NCBI GenBank assembly: GCA_012840445.1
Contig: DULI01000008.1
Coordinates: 310,001 to 374,000, forward strand
Direction: 5' to 3'
DNA: 64,000 bases
From: Clostridiales bacterium
GTDB lineage: Bacteria > Bacillota > Clostridia > Oscillospirales > Acutalibacteraceae
The position numbers and the translations under genes were made by a program. The notes beneath the pieces were generated by a model that was not told where the DNA came from, did not search any database, and saw only the letters and a list, made by a program, of their open reading frames with translations. How positions within the stretch are numbered: the stretch's first letter is position 1; each line of letters opens with the position of its first letter. This document shows, piece by piece, positions 56,374 through 64,000 of the stretch.

Positions 56374-57420
56374 ATGCAGATGACATTCCGGTGGTATAAC
56401 CGCTTTGATAATATACCACTTGAGTATATCAGGCAAATCCCCTATGTTTCCGGGATCGTAACTGCTGTATACGATATCCCGGTAGGTGAAGTTTGGACAA
56501 AGGAGGCTATTCTGGCGGTAAAACAGCCCATTATAGACGCGGGTCTTACATTTGAGGTTATTGAAAGTGTTCCTGTTCACGAAGACATAAAAATGGGCGC
56601 TCCGACAAGGGACCGCTTGATTGATAATTATTGCCAAACTATCAGGAATCTCGGCGAGGCAGGTATAAAGGTAATATGCTACAACTTTATGCCGGTCTTC
56701 GACTGGCTGCGCAGCGACCTTGCCCACAAACTGTCTGATGGTTCCACCTGCCTTGCTTTTGATCAGCAAACAATTCTAAATATGGATCCATCAGTTTCTG
56801 AGCTTTCCCTTCCCGGCTGGGATGAAAGCTATACCAAAGATGAATTATCAGCGCTTCTTGAATGCTACAAAAATATTGACCACGAAAAATTGTGGGAGAA
56901 TCTTGAGTATTTTCTCAAAAAGATTATTCCGGTATGCGAAGAAGCAGGGGTTAAAATGGCAATTCACCCTGATGACCCGCCGTGGAGCATATTTGGCCTT
57001 CCACGTATTATTACCGATAAATCCGCGCTCGAGCGTTTGGTTTCAATTGTGGACAGCCCCTGCAACGGCATTACACTGTGTTTAGGCTCCCTTGGATGCA
57101 GCCCGAAAAATGATATGGTGGATATTGCGGCCGAGTTTGCAAAAAGGGGCAAGGTCCCATTTGTTCATGCAAGAAACGTATATATTACCAAGGAAAACTG
57201 TTTTGAAGAATCTGCCCACCTTTCTAGTTCCGGTTCGCTTGATATGTATGCCATCCTAAAAGCGCTTTACGATAACGGGTTTGATGGTTATATCAGGCCC
57301 GACCATGGAAGAAACATATGGGGCGAAGACGGCCGCCCGGGTTACGGCCTGTACGACCGCGCTTTGGGCGCTGCCTATTTAACAGGCCTGTGGGAAGCCA
57401 TTAATAAATCGAAGGAATGA
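56374..57420 (+). CDS. uxuA: Mannonate dehydratase
   Basis: Dehydrates D-mannonate to 2-keto-3-deoxygluconate in hexuronate catabolism. The 348-residue protein has the UxuA N-terminus ([20 protein letters not shown]), [16 protein letters not shown], the metal-site stretch [18 protein letters not shown] and a conserved end with [15 protein letters not shown] and [15 protein letters not shown]. It is a complete UxuA of typical length. It lies in an operon with an SDR of the mannonate-oxidoreductase type, 6 nt downstream. The uronate isomerase and KDG kinase/aldolase are not in the window. Confidence 0.95.
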   Translation: MQMTFRWYNRFDNIPLEYIRQIPYVSGIVTAVYDIPVGEVWTKEAILAVKQPIIDAGLTFEVIESVPVHEDIKMGAPTRDRLIDNYCQTIRNLGEAGIKVICYNFMPVFDWLRSDLAHKLSDGSTCLAFDQQTILNMDPSVSELSLPGWDESYTKDELSALLECYKNIDHEKLWENLEYFLKKIIPVCEEAGVKMAIHPDDPPWSIFGLPRIITDKSALERLVSIVDSPCNGITLCLGSLGCSPKNDMVDIAAEFAKRGKVPFVHARNVYITKENCFEESAHLSSSGSLDMYAILKALYDNGFDGYIRPDHGRNIWGEDGRPGYGLYDRALGAAYLTGLWEAINKSKE

Positions 57421-57426
57421 ATCTAT

Positions 57427-58272
57427 ATGGATAGTTTTAAGGTAAATCTCAGTAATACTGTAGCGGTAATAACAGGCGGCGGCGGAGTTTTGTGTTCCGC
57501 GTTTGCCAAGGAACTTGCTAAAAACGGTGCGCAGGTTGCAGTATTAGATATTAATGAAGCTGCTGCACAATCGGTAGCTGATGAAATCAATAATAATGAC
57601 GGAAAGGCCATAGGCATTGCTGCCGACTGCCTTTCAAAGGAAAGCCTAGAGAATGCATACAATATAGTCCGCTCACAGCTTGGCAACTGCAATTTGCTTA
57701 TAAACGGTGCCGGCGGCAACAACCCGCAGGCCACCACCTCACACGAAACCATGCAACCCGAATATCTTGAGAATACAGATGAAGTGTCTTTCTTTGACCT
57801 TAACCCTGCGGCGTTTGACAAGGTTTTCAGCCTTAACGTCAAAGCAGCGGTAATTACAACCCAGGTATTTGCCAGGGATATGGTAAAGGCAGGCGGAAAT
57901 ATAATAAATATTTCCTCTATGAACGCCTTTACCCCTCTTACCAAAATCCCGGCATATTCTTCGGCCAAAGCTGCCGTATCTAACTTTACTCAGTGGCTGG
58001 CGGTTTATCTGGCACCCTGCGGTATCAGGGTCAACGCGATTGCACCCGGATTTTTTATTACCAACCAAAACTATTCGCTATTGATTGACAAGCAGGGCAA
58101 CTACACGCCTAGAGCCCAAAAGATAATCAGCCACACCCCAATGGGCCGTTTCGGAAAACCCGAGGAACTTCTCGGCACGTTGCTTTGGCTTTGCAGCGAC
58201 GAGGCCTCTGGTTTTGTTACTGGCACGGTAATACCCGTGGACGGCGGATTTTCTGCCTATTCCGGAGTATAA
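57427..58272 (+). CDS. SDR-family D-mannonate oxidoreductase (fructuronate reductase)
   Basis: A 281-residue short-chain dehydrogenase. The NAD-binding motif AVITGGGGVLCSAFAKELAK is near residue 12, NGAGG near 98, the catalytic serine in INISSMNAFTPL and the YxxxK in YSSAKAA near residues 178-182. The insertion after NGAGGNNPQATT and the EVSFFDLNPAAFDKVF stretch match the SDR-type fructuronate reductases (UxuB/YjmF of Bacillus) rather than the longer Escherichia coli UxuB. Together with uxuA it converts fructuronate through mannonate to KDG. Confidence 0.9.
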   Translation: MDSFKVNLSNTVAVITGGGGVLCSAFAKELAKNGAQVAVLDINEAAAQSVADEINNNDGKAIGIAADCLSKESLENAYNIVRSQLGNCNLLINGAGGNNPQATTSHETMQPEYLENTDEVSFFDLNPAAFDKVFSLNVKAAVITTQVFARDMVKAGGNIINISSMNAFTPLTKIPAYSSAKAAVSNFTQWLAVYLAPCGIRVNAIAPGFFITNQNYSLLIDKQGNYTPRAQKIISHTPMGRFGKPEELLGTLLWLCSDEASGFVTGTVIPVDGGFSAYSGV

Positions 58273-58294
58273 TTGTAGAAAGGAAAAGGATTTT

Positions 58295-59284
58295 ATGTTA
58301 TTAGAACCTATTTTAAAATCCAGCCCTGTTATAAAACGCCATCCCAACAACCCCATACTTTCAAAAGCCGACATCCCCTATGAGGCGGAGTGCATATTCA
58401 ATGCCGGTGTTTGCAAGTATCACGGGAAATATGTTATGATTTTCAGGAATGATTATGACTACGCTGGCGGCTCTGTTTTCAGAGGTTGCAGTTTAGGTGT
58501 GGCTTTTAGCGACGACGGAATCAAATGGGAGGTCGCCCCAAAACCGTTTATTAAGAAAGAGGACTTCACCGACCCTGAGATTATCCGTGTATACGATCCG
58601 CGGCTTACGGTTATTGATGATACGGTATACATCTGTTTTGCGATGGACACCCGCCACGGGCTTCGCGGAGGAATCGGTTATACCACCGATTTTACCGACT
58701 TTCATATCATTAGCCTGTCTGTACCCGACAACCGAAACATGGTGCTGTTCCCTGAGAAAATCGGAGGTATGTACTGCCGTTTGGAGCGCCCGTTCCCGGT
58801 ATATTCCCGCGGCGGAGTTGACCGATTTGATACCTGGATGTCCTTCTCGCCTGACCTTAAATTCTGGGGAGAGTCAAAATTAATCCTTCCTGTCGAGGCA
58901 GTACCCTATGCCAACGACAAAACAGGCCCTGCTGCCCCTCCCGTCAAAACCGAAAAAGGCTGGCTTACCCTTTTCCATGCTGTAGATATTGACCATTCCA
59001 GGGGCAAAAATGGATGGGAGGATACCTGGAAAAAACGCTACTGCGCCGGCATTATGCTGCTGGATTTGGAAGACCCGTCTAAAGTACTGGGGGTTTACAA
59101 GGAACCCTTATTAGCTCCCGAGACAGATTACGAGGCAAATGAAGGATTCCGGCAAAATGTCATTTTCCCCGGCGGCATGATTCTGGAGGACAACGGAGAG
59201 GTCAAAATATATTACGGCGCCGCCGATACGGTCGAATGCCTTGCCACCGCGGACGTGAACGACCTGATAGCTTTATGTATATAA
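58295..59284 (+). CDS. GH130 family glycosidase (probable beta-mannoside phosphorylase)
   Basis: A 329-residue five-bladed-propeller protein of family GH130. It shows the early RHPNNPIL motif, AECIFNAGVCKYHGKY, the catalytic aspartate in VYDPRLTVIDDTVYI (near residue 105), RLERPFPVYSRGG and NVIFPGGMILEDNGEVKIYYGAAD. GH130 enzymes phosphorolyse or hydrolyse beta-mannosides, releasing mannose 1-phosphate in the phosphorylases. There is no signal peptide, so it acts on imported oligosaccharides. It ends the uxuA operon. Whether it is a phosphorylase or a hydrolase depends on phosphate-binding residues that I cannot align by eye. Confidence 0.9.
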   Translation: MLLEPILKSSPVIKRHPNNPILSKADIPYEAECIFNAGVCKYHGKYVMIFRNDYDYAGGSVFRGCSLGVAFSDDGIKWEVAPKPFIKKEDFTDPEIIRVYDPRLTVIDDTVYICFAMDTRHGLRGGIGYTTDFTDFHIISLSVPDNRNMVLFPEKIGGMYCRLERPFPVYSRGGVDRFDTWMSFSPDLKFWGESKLILPVEAVPYANDKTGPAAPPVKTEKGWLTLFHAVDIDHSRGKNGWEDTWKKRYCAGIMLLDLEDPSKVLGVYKEPLLAPETDYEANEGFRQNVIFPGGMILEDNGEVKIYYGAADTVECLATADVNDLIALCI

Positions 59285-59290
59285 TTTAAT

Positions 59291-59313
59291 GGGGATGGCT
59301 GTAGCCCATCCCC
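59291..59313 (+). terminator. Intrinsic terminator of the sugar operon
   Basis: An 8-bp GC-rich stem (GGGGATGG with CCATCCCC, 7-nt loop) followed by six Ts, just 6 nt after the GH130 stop. Confidence 0.85.
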
Positions 59314-59335
59314 TTTTTTGCTCCTAAGATTACGC

Positions 59336-59364
59336 TTGACAATATAATGTTTGAATAGTATAAT
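59336..59364 (+). promoter_or_regulatory. Consensus sigma-A promoter of tRNA-Pro
   Basis: TTGACA (59336-59341), 17 nt, TATAAT (59359-59364): a perfect consensus in boxes and spacing, 19 nt before the tRNA. Confidence 0.9.
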
Positions 59365-59383
59365 TCATAGTGCTGCTAATTTT

Positions 59384-59460
59384 CGAGGCGTAGCTCAGTT
59401 TGGTAGAGTGCTTGGTTTGGGACCAAGATGCCGCAGGTTCGAGTCCTGTCGCCTCGACCA
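59384..59460 (+). tRNA. tRNA-Pro (anticodon UGG)
   Basis: A full cloverleaf: acceptor stem CGAGGCG (59384-59390) with CGCCTCG, D arm GCTC...GAGT, anticodon stem CTTGG/CCAAG with loop TTTGGGA (anticodon TGG), T arm GCAGG/CCTGT with loop TTCGAGT, and an encoded 3' ACCA ending at 59460. It is a lone tRNA gene between its own promoter and terminator. Confidence 0.97.
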
Positions 59461-59488
59461 AAGACTGTCGATATTTATCGACAGTCTT
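59461..59488 (+). terminator. Intrinsic terminator of tRNA-Pro
   Basis: Perfect inverted repeat starting directly after the CCA (AAGACTGTCGA with TCGACAGTCTT, loop TATTTA) followed by six Ts. Confidence 0.92.
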
Positions 59489-59582
59489 TTTTATATTTTG
59501 ATGGATTCAGATGATAATTGTGATATTATGTAAGCAAAAAATTTTCTTTGTCGTAATTTTGATTAATCGGAAGGTGGCAAAC

Positions 59583-59985
59583 ATGAAAAAACAAAGCAAA
59601 GAAGCCCGACGCAAACTCTCTGCCGAAGAAAAAGGGTTGCTTTGGCGGAGAAAATCAAAACCGAATATTTAAAACCATCGGTGTGTTAATGGCTCTAGTT
59701 GTTTGTCTGCCCTTTTTGTTTTTCCGATTCATGAACTGATTCATGCGTTTTTCTGGGGAATAAGTACAAAACAGGGTTTTAAAGCTGTGCGGTTCGGTTT
59801 TATCATGCAATATTTAACACCTTATCGCTCCTGTATGGAACCGCTAAGCCTGTTTTAAATACATACTCGGCGGCATCATGCCGAGGATTATTTTTGGAAT
59901 TCTGCCTTCGGTCATCGCCGTTTTTACCGGCTGGACTTGGTTATACCCTTTTGGCTTATTACAAATAATTTGTATAGTCAGATAA
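59583..59985 (+). pseudogene. Frameshifted DUF3267 (zincin-like) protein remnant
   Basis: ATG at 59583 with GGAAGGTGG upstream starts a basic N-terminus (MKKQSKEARRKLSAEEKG) that stops at 59670. A hydrophobic stretch (IGVLMALVVCLPFLFF) follows in the +1 frame. A segment with HELIHAFFWG (59730 onward), resembling the DUF3267 metalloprotease-like motif, lies back in the first frame and stops at 59856. A last membrane stretch (YILGGIMPRIIFGILP) lies in the +1 frame and ends at 59985. At least three frame changes within 400 nt mean the gene is dead, unless the assembly is wrong. DUF3267 is a family of unknown function. Confidence 0.7.
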
Positions 59986-60090
59986 AATACAGTAATTACC
60001 ACATACATACAAACTTGTCTGTGGATATTTATTTTGGTATAATAGGGCAGTCTGATTGAATAAAATTTACGATTTTTTACGGGGGATTAA

Positions 60091-61269
60091 ATGTACACGC
60101 TATTACTGGTTATTATATATGCTGCGTTTATTAGCCTTGGCTTGCCTGATTCTCTATTAGGTTCAGGCTGGCCAACTATGCAGGCGCAAATGAATGTGCC
60201 GCTGTCTTATGCCGGAATAATATCCATGATTATTTCCGCAGGAACGATTATATCAAGTTTATTTTCAGACAAAGTTACCAGAAGATTTGGAACGGGACTT
60301 GTCACTTCCGTAAGCGTATTGATGACTGCTGTGGCACTGTTTGGTTTTTCCGTTTCAAAAACTTTCTTCCTACTTTGCGTCTGGTCTATTCCCTACGGGT
60401 TTGGAGCCGGCGCGGTGGATGCAGCATTAAACAACTATGTGGCACTGCATTATGCGTCGCGGCACATGAGCTGGCTTCACTGTTTCTGGGGTGTAGGCGC
60501 TACCATTAGCCCTTACATTATGGGTTATTGTTTGACAAAAGGCTATGGATGGGAAAACGGCTATCTGGCCGTATCTATCGTTCAAATAGCCTTAACCGCA
60601 ATATTGTTTTTCAGCCTTCCGCTATGGAAAAGGCCGAAAAACGGAAATGCTAACGAAAAAAGTTCTAAATCCCTTAAACTCTCTCAAATATTAAAAATTA
60701 AGGGCGTAAAAAATATTCTAATTGCCTTTTTCAGTTATTGTTCCCTTGAATGGACAGCGGGTTTGTGGTCGACAAGTTTTCTGGTTTTGGCAAAGAATAT
60801 ACCTTCCGAAACGGCTGCAAAATATACATCTTTATTTTTTCTCGGTATAACTTTTGGGCGTTTAATAAGCGGTTTTGTGGCCGACAAATTTGGGGACCGC
60901 AATATGATCAGAATCGGTTTGGCAATTATCTTTATAGGATTAATAGCAGTTTGGCTTCCCGTAAATGCCGATTGGATTTGCCTTAATGGGTTAATAATAA
61001 TCGGCCTTGGTTGCGCTCCTATTTACCCATCCATTATTCACTCCACACCCAACAATTTCGGTGCCGAGAATTCGCAGGCCATCATCGGCGTGCAAATGGC
61101 AAGCGCATATACCGGTACTACATTTATACCTCCCCTGTTCGGAGTAATTGCAAACTATATAAGCATAAACTTATTCCCAGTATTTTTATTGATTTTTGAA
61201 GTATTAATGATTGTTATGACTGAAAAACTTAACAAAACAGTTGCTGTATCAGCCGCAAAACAGGAATAA
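60091..61269 (+). CDS. MFS transporter
   Basis: A 392-residue major facilitator with about 12 membrane segments. The first loop LGLPDSLLGSGWPTMQ and the conserved A-motif-like DKVTRRFGTGL between segments 2 and 3, repeated as DKFGDRNMIRIG in the second half, fit the clostridial group related to sugar permeases (FHS/FucP-like). The central cytoplasmic loop is short and basic. It stands alone between a pseudogene and a terminator, with ACGGGGGA before the ATG, so the substrate is unknown; a role in importing sugars for the nearby operon is only a possibility. Confidence 0.88.
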   Translation: MYTLLLVIIYAAFISLGLPDSLLGSGWPTMQAQMNVPLSYAGIISMIISAGTIISSLFSDKVTRRFGTGLVTSVSVLMTAVALFGFSVSKTFFLLCVWSIPYGFGAGAVDAALNNYVALHYASRHMSWLHCFWGVGATISPYIMGYCLTKGYGWENGYLAVSIVQIALTAILFFSLPLWKRPKNGNANEKSSKSLKLSQILKIKGVKNILIAFFSYCSLEWTAGLWSTSFLVLAKNIPSETAAKYTSLFFLGITFGRLISGFVADKFGDRNMIRIGLAIIFIGLIAVWLPVNADWICLNGLIIIGLGCAPIYPSIIHSTPNNFGAENSQAIIGVQMASAYTGTTFIPPLFGVIANYISINLFPVFLLIFEVLMIVMTEKLNKTVAVSAAKQE

Positions 61270-61288
61270 TCGATTGCTTATTATAATT

Positions 61289-61313
61289 GCCTGAACGAAA
61301 TTTTGGTTCAGGC
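61289..61313 (+). terminator. Intrinsic terminator of the MFS gene
   Basis: An 8-bp stem (GCCTGAAC with GTTCAGGC, loop of 9 nt) followed by GATTTTTTTT on the plus strand, 20 nt after the stop codon. Confidence 0.85.
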
Positions 61314-61355
61314 GATTTTTTTTATCTTTTTGTTATAAATCGCCCCGAAAACTTT

Positions 61356-61394
61356 AAAACCCGTAAAAACTATATTTAAGTTCTTACGGGTTTT
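61356..61394 (-). terminator. Probable terminator of the phosphoesterase gene
   Basis: An 11-bp perfect stem (AAAACCCGTAA with TTACGGGTTTT) with a 17-nt loop, 29 nt past the minus-strand stop. The minus-strand tail is the stem's own Ts followed by AAAGTTTTC, a moderate T-run. Confidence 0.6.
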
Positions 61395-61422
61395 AGTTAA
61401 TTTAAGTTAGACTTCCTATGTA

Positions 61423-62307
61423 TCACAATTCCGCCAATCTTCTTGGCCCAGCCAATACCTTGCGGGACACATACATTGTACCGTCGGGCTTGGTTGCGAC
61501 ATACCATTTTATAAGCATCATTTCGCCGTCGCATATCTCTATACCAGTGATACATCTTGGATGAATACCGCATCCGTCGTTAAAATACAGCGGCTGTCCT
61601 TTTCTGGGGAAAACCGGCCTATGGGTATGACCCGCAACCATCATAATATTGTTCTTTTTAACCCAGCGGATAAGCTTGCGCTCGATTTTTTCCCGTTTCT
61701 CATTATTTTCCCCGGTCCGAGTCGGGTTTTTAATTCCAAAGAGCTCAACGGATCTCCAAAAATACCTGACCAAAAATCTTGAAATCGGCCAAAAGGTACT
61801 GTTAATCGGATCGACCTGATTGCCGTGAACCAAAAAAATTTTTCTGCCGGTAGGACGGTAGTTTAATATAAGGGCTTCGGGTATTTTAATATTCGGGAAA
61901 AGGGGCACCTGCGTGTCCGACGGCTCGTCGAGATATGTGCTCAATTGCTTTCTGTTAAACTTTTCCCTGCTTTTCACGATATCATGGTTGCCATAGATTG
62001 AATAAAACCGTTTTTCCTTATAAAACCTTGACAGCATCCAAAAAACGTCACTGTGGTTTTTCTTTATCGGCTCCATAGATTTATTTTCCCACAGTTCGTC
62101 TCCGTCGCCCAGTTCAATATAGGTAAAATTATTATCGTAATAGTAGTTTAGTGCCGCAAAATACAGGTGCTGATTGCGGGCGAAATCGTCCGCCCAGCTT
62201 CCGTCCCCCCTGTGGCAATCGCTCATTAGTATTATTTTTGATTTATCATCTATATTAATCTGATTTGCAGATTTATATATTTTATCAAGCTTCTTCATAT
62301 AAGTCAT
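61423..62307 (-). CDS. Calcineurin-like metallophosphoesterase
   Basis: A 294-residue soluble phosphoesterase. Metal-binding motifs appear in order: MSDCHRGDG (DxH, near residue 30), YIELGDGDELWEN (GD near 66), YGNHD near 100, LVHGNQVDP near 155 and AGHTHRP near 220. The pattern matches the group that includes UDP-2,3-diacylglucosamine hydrolase-like and uncharacterised firmicute enzymes. A Gram-positive cell would have no lipid A, so the substrate is another phosphoester. The start overlaps the end of the DUF4474 gene by 23 nt, so they are translationally coupled. Confidence 0.88.
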   Translation of the reverse strand: MTYMKKLDKIYKSANQINIDDKSKIILMSDCHRGDGSWADDFARNQHLYFAALNYYYDNNFTYIELGDGDELWENKSMEPIKKNHSDVFWMLSRFYKEKRFYSIYGNHDIVKSREKFNRKQLSTYLDEPSDTQVPLFPNIKIPEALILNYRPTGRKIFLVHGNQVDPINSTFWPISRFLVRYFWRSVELFGIKNPTRTGENNEKREKIERKLIRWVKKNNIMMVAGHTHRPVFPRKGQPLYFNDGCGIHPRCITGIEICDGEMMLIKWYVATKPDGTMYVSRKVLAGPRRLAEL

Positions 62308-63334
62308 TGGAATTGCTCCCGTTACTTTGTTGGTCTTTTAACAACTTTTTGGATTTGCGCTTTTTATAAATATTACGGGTCTTACCAATACTCAGAATAT
62401 CCGCAAACAGCTGGGGATAGTTCTGGTGTATGGCATTGATTTTATCCTCCATCGTGGGACAGTCTTTGGTTATTTCTTTATATAAGTCGCATAGTATTTT
62501 GTTTTTCCTTTGGTGTAGCTTTGCTATTTGCGGAATGCGGGTTATAGGCTGAGGCGTGCGTGGCTTATCGAATGTAAAGCTTACCCTCAATTCGCTTACA
62601 GCTATTTCATCCTCTTTATATCCAGCTTTTTTCATTGCGTCGACAAAGGCATCCAACATGGCTTCGTCCGGGAAATAGATACTGCAATCCACAGAAAGCT
62701 CTTCCGGTTCCGAAAACTCACCCAGAATAAATCCTGTAAGCCACCAATGGTAGTCGGTACGGGTAAACAATATATGTCCGTTTTTTCTTAGAATTGCAGA
62801 CATATAGAGCATTTCATCGTCACCGGCAGATTTGTATAAAGTTGCGTTAAACCCACCAGGCAGCTTGACAATGGGGCCTTCGGTTGAGTATATCCCAATT
62901 TCGCAGCCGGTGGTCATGCCGTACTGGCCTTTCCAAACCTCTATAAGCCAGTTTTTGCCTTTGTATTCAAAATAAAAAGGCTCACAGTCAATAATCATTG
63001 AACAGTGGGTAGCCATTTCATCATAAAAGCGGCAGTATCCGAACCTTCTCTGCCAGGCATTGATAACCGAATAAAATATATCCTGAACCGGGTCATAAGC
63101 ATAACCCGCTTTTCGAATTAGCTTTTCAAAATCTTCAAAGCTAATAATTTTGTCGTTTTTCCTTTTTTTATAGGCTTCTATAAGTTTTTTTATCGGTGCC
63201 AAGAACACAGATATACCATAAATATTGGCAATCGAATATATAACCGCAGACAATAAAATTGAGCCCAAAATAATAATCAATTGGCTGCTTAACACCGTAA
63301 CGGTAACGACTGCCTCCATGTTCGACACATTCAT
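62285..63334 (-). CDS. DUF4474 domain membrane protein
   Basis: A 349-residue protein. One membrane segment near the N-terminus (LIIILGSILLSAVIYSIANIYG) is followed by the DUF4474 domain (about residues 70-270), with YAYDPVQDIFYSVINAWQR, EPFYFEYKGKNWLIEVWKGQYGMTTGCEIGIY (read in parts) and YHWWLTGFILGEFSEPEEL. The tail (about residues 300-349) is very basic. DUF4474 proteins are common in Clostridia and have no assigned role. The coupled phosphoesterase gene downstream suggests a joint membrane-associated task. Confidence 0.82.
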   Translation of the reverse strand: MNVSNMEAVVTVTVLSSQLIIILGSILLSAVIYSIANIYGISVFLAPIKKLIEAYKKRKNDKIISFEDFEKLIRKAGYAYDPVQDIFYSVINAWQRRFGYCRFYDEMATHCSMIIDCEPFYFEYKGKNWLIEVWKGQYGMTTGCEIGIYSTEGPIVKLPGGFNATLYKSAGDDEMLYMSAILRKNGHILFTRTDYHWWLTGFILGEFSEPEELSVDCSIYFPDEAMLDAFVDAMKKAGYKEDEIAVSELRVSFTFDKPRTPQPITRIPQIAKLHQRKNKILCDLYKEITKDCPTMEDKINAIHQNYPQLFADILSIGKTRNIYKKRKSKKLLKDQQSNGSNSNDLYEEA

Positions 63335-63424
63335 CGTTAACTACCCCAAATTTTAACGTTTGTTACATAATATTCGAATAAGTGCCAATTTGTTATCGTG
63401 TTGTATATATGCAACCAGCAACAA

Positions 63425-63453
63425 AAAACGACCGTCTGTCTGACGGTCGTTTT
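63425..63453. terminator. Bidirectional terminator-like hairpin between divergent genes
   Basis: A 12-bp perfect stem (AAAACGACCGTC and complement) with loop TGTCT and T-runs on both strands. It lies between the starts of the DUF4474 gene (minus) and the radical SAM gene (plus), where no gene is expected to end. Confidence 0.7.
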
Positions 63454-63507
63454 TATATTAATCACCTATCGCGGAAACTTTTATAGCCTACTTCCTCTGT
63501 TAATATA

Positions 63508-63516
63508 TGATATAAT
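63508..63516 (+). promoter_or_regulatory. Probable extended -10 promoter of the radical SAM gene
   Basis: TGATATAAT (TG at 63508-63509, TATAAT at 63511-63516) about 30 nt before the start codon. No good -35 box is present 17 nt upstream, as is common for extended -10 promoters. Confidence 0.5.
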
Positions 63517-63546
63517 AAGGTTATAAATATGTTTTAGGGGTATTTT

Positions 63547-64000
63547 ATGAAATCGCTTAAAGTTGCAATATGCACACTAAATTCAAAATATATTCACTCA
63601 TCTTTAGCGCCTTGGTATCTAAAGGCCGCCATAGAAGCAAATTGCCCCCGGAATATTGTTGTAAGCGTATTAGAGGGTACTATTAACGATGATTTAAGCA
63701 GTATTGCCAACGAAATAATAGCATTAAATCCAGATATTATTGGATTTAGCTGCTATATTTGGAACATCATTGCGACAAAAAAACTTGTAAGAATGCTAAA
63801 AGATCATATTAACCCGATAATTGTCTTAGGCGGACCTGAGGTCAGTTTTAACCCGCGGGAAACACTTGAATCAGAACCACATATCGACTTTATAATCAGT
63901 GGCGAGGGCGAAAAGCCCTTTTCTTTGCTTGTCAGCGCAATTTGCAATCAGTCGGATTATACCGATATTCCGGGGCTTTGCTACAAAGACAAGGGTAAAA
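63547..64000 (+). CDS. B12-binding domain radical SAM protein, N-terminal part (runs off the window)
   Basis: The first 151 codons of a gene continuing past the end, from ATG 63547 with AGGGG upstream. The visible part is a cobalamin-binding-like domain: KVAICTLNSKYIHSSLAPWYLK, IGFSCYIWNI, IVLGGPEVSFNPRETLE and FIISGEGEKPFSLLVSA, then PGLCYKDKG. These are the standard segments of B12-binding radical SAM proteins (DUF4080-type likely); the CxxxCxxC cluster would lie beyond the window. Substrate is unknown. Confidence 0.85.
   Translation, partial: MKSLKVAICTLNSKYIHSSLAPWYLKAAIEANCPRNIVVSVLEGTINDDLSSIANEIIALNPDIIGFSCYIWNIIATKKLVRMLKDHINPIIVLGGPEVSFNPRETLESEPHIDFIISGEGEKPFSLLVSAICNQSDYTDIPGLCYKDKGK

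Noticed and set aside
59351-59533. A plus-strand frame across the tRNA
   Set aside because: It is a chance translation of tRNA-Pro and its terminator.
59384-59985. tRNA-Pro as an attachment site of a mobile element
   Set aside because: I saw no second copy of the tRNA 3' end downstream and no integrase gene, so there is no support.
1-64000. CRISPR arrays, insertion sequences, prophage, toxin-antitoxin or defence genes, rRNA
   Set aside because: I looked for repeated spacers, transposase or phage-like proteins and paired small genes and found none I could support.

Overview
The window is a stretch of chromosome from an endospore-forming member of the Firmicutes, class Clostridia; an Oscillospirales-type gut or anaerobe lineage is my best guess, but it is inferred. 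The evidence is sporulation genes (yqfC, yqfD, ylbJ, a SpoVD-type PBP with PASTA domains), typical clostridial gene orders (recO-era-dgkA-ybeY-phoH-yqfD-yqfC; rpoB-rpoC-rpsL-rpsG-fusA-tuf; mraZ to ftsZ), strong AGGAGG-type ribosome binding sites, AT-rich spacers and a DNPR-type MurE, which points to meso-diaminopimelate peptidoglycan. Most of it is core genome.

Layout. 1-6.3 kb (minus): start of mutS2, then recO with an overlapping yqzL, era, dgkA, ybeY, phoH, yqfD and yqfC. 6.4-7.8 kb (plus): ylbJ and a small cysteine-containing protein. 7.8-19.9 kb (minus): tuf, fusA, rpsG, rpsL, rpoC and rpoB, with sigma-A promoters before rpoB and rpsL and a terminator after tuf. 20.2-21.8 kb (plus): one isolated gene for a secreted HELMH metallopeptidase-like protein with a beta/gamma-crystallin-like and a ricin-type lectin domain; its 5' and 3' untranslated regions are complementary. 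21.8-28.9 kb (minus): a class B PBP, a U32 protein, mltG, then formyltetrahydrofolate cyclo-ligase, a DJ-1 protein, tmk and thyX. Between the two groups is a 29-codon cysteine-rich membrane peptide on the plus strand.

29-31.5 kb (plus): a divergent PRPP synthetase and an FAD oxidoreductase. 31.6-35.4 kb (minus): prfB (without the usual programmed frameshift), prmA and a family 2 glycoside hydrolase. 35.5-48.1 kb (minus): a division and wall cluster mraZ-rsmH-ftsL-spoVD-murE-mraY-ftsW-murG-murA-ftsQ-ftsZ, which lacks murF, murD and ftsA. 48.3-54.3 kb (plus): rarA, two bPH2 membrane proteins, an unknown propeller-like protein, a ComEC-like lipoprotein hydrolase and pgeF. 54.3-59.3 kb (plus): a sugar catabolic operon (sugar isomerase/epimerase, Gfo/Idh dehydrogenase, uxuA, an SDR of the mannonate oxidoreductase type and a GH130 glycosidase/phosphorylase). 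59.4-61.3 kb (plus): tRNA-Pro(UGG), a frameshifted DUF3267 pseudogene and an MFS permease. 61.4-63.3 kb (minus): a metallophosphoesterase overlapping a DUF4474 protein. 63.5 kb to the end (plus): the start of a B12-binding radical SAM protein.

I found no CRISPR array, prophage, insertion sequence or defence island. The least ordinary signals are the lectin-peptidase gene with its complementary UTRs, terminator-like hairpins lying between divergent promoters, the in-frame prfB, the GH130-uronate gene pairing and several small or unknown proteins.
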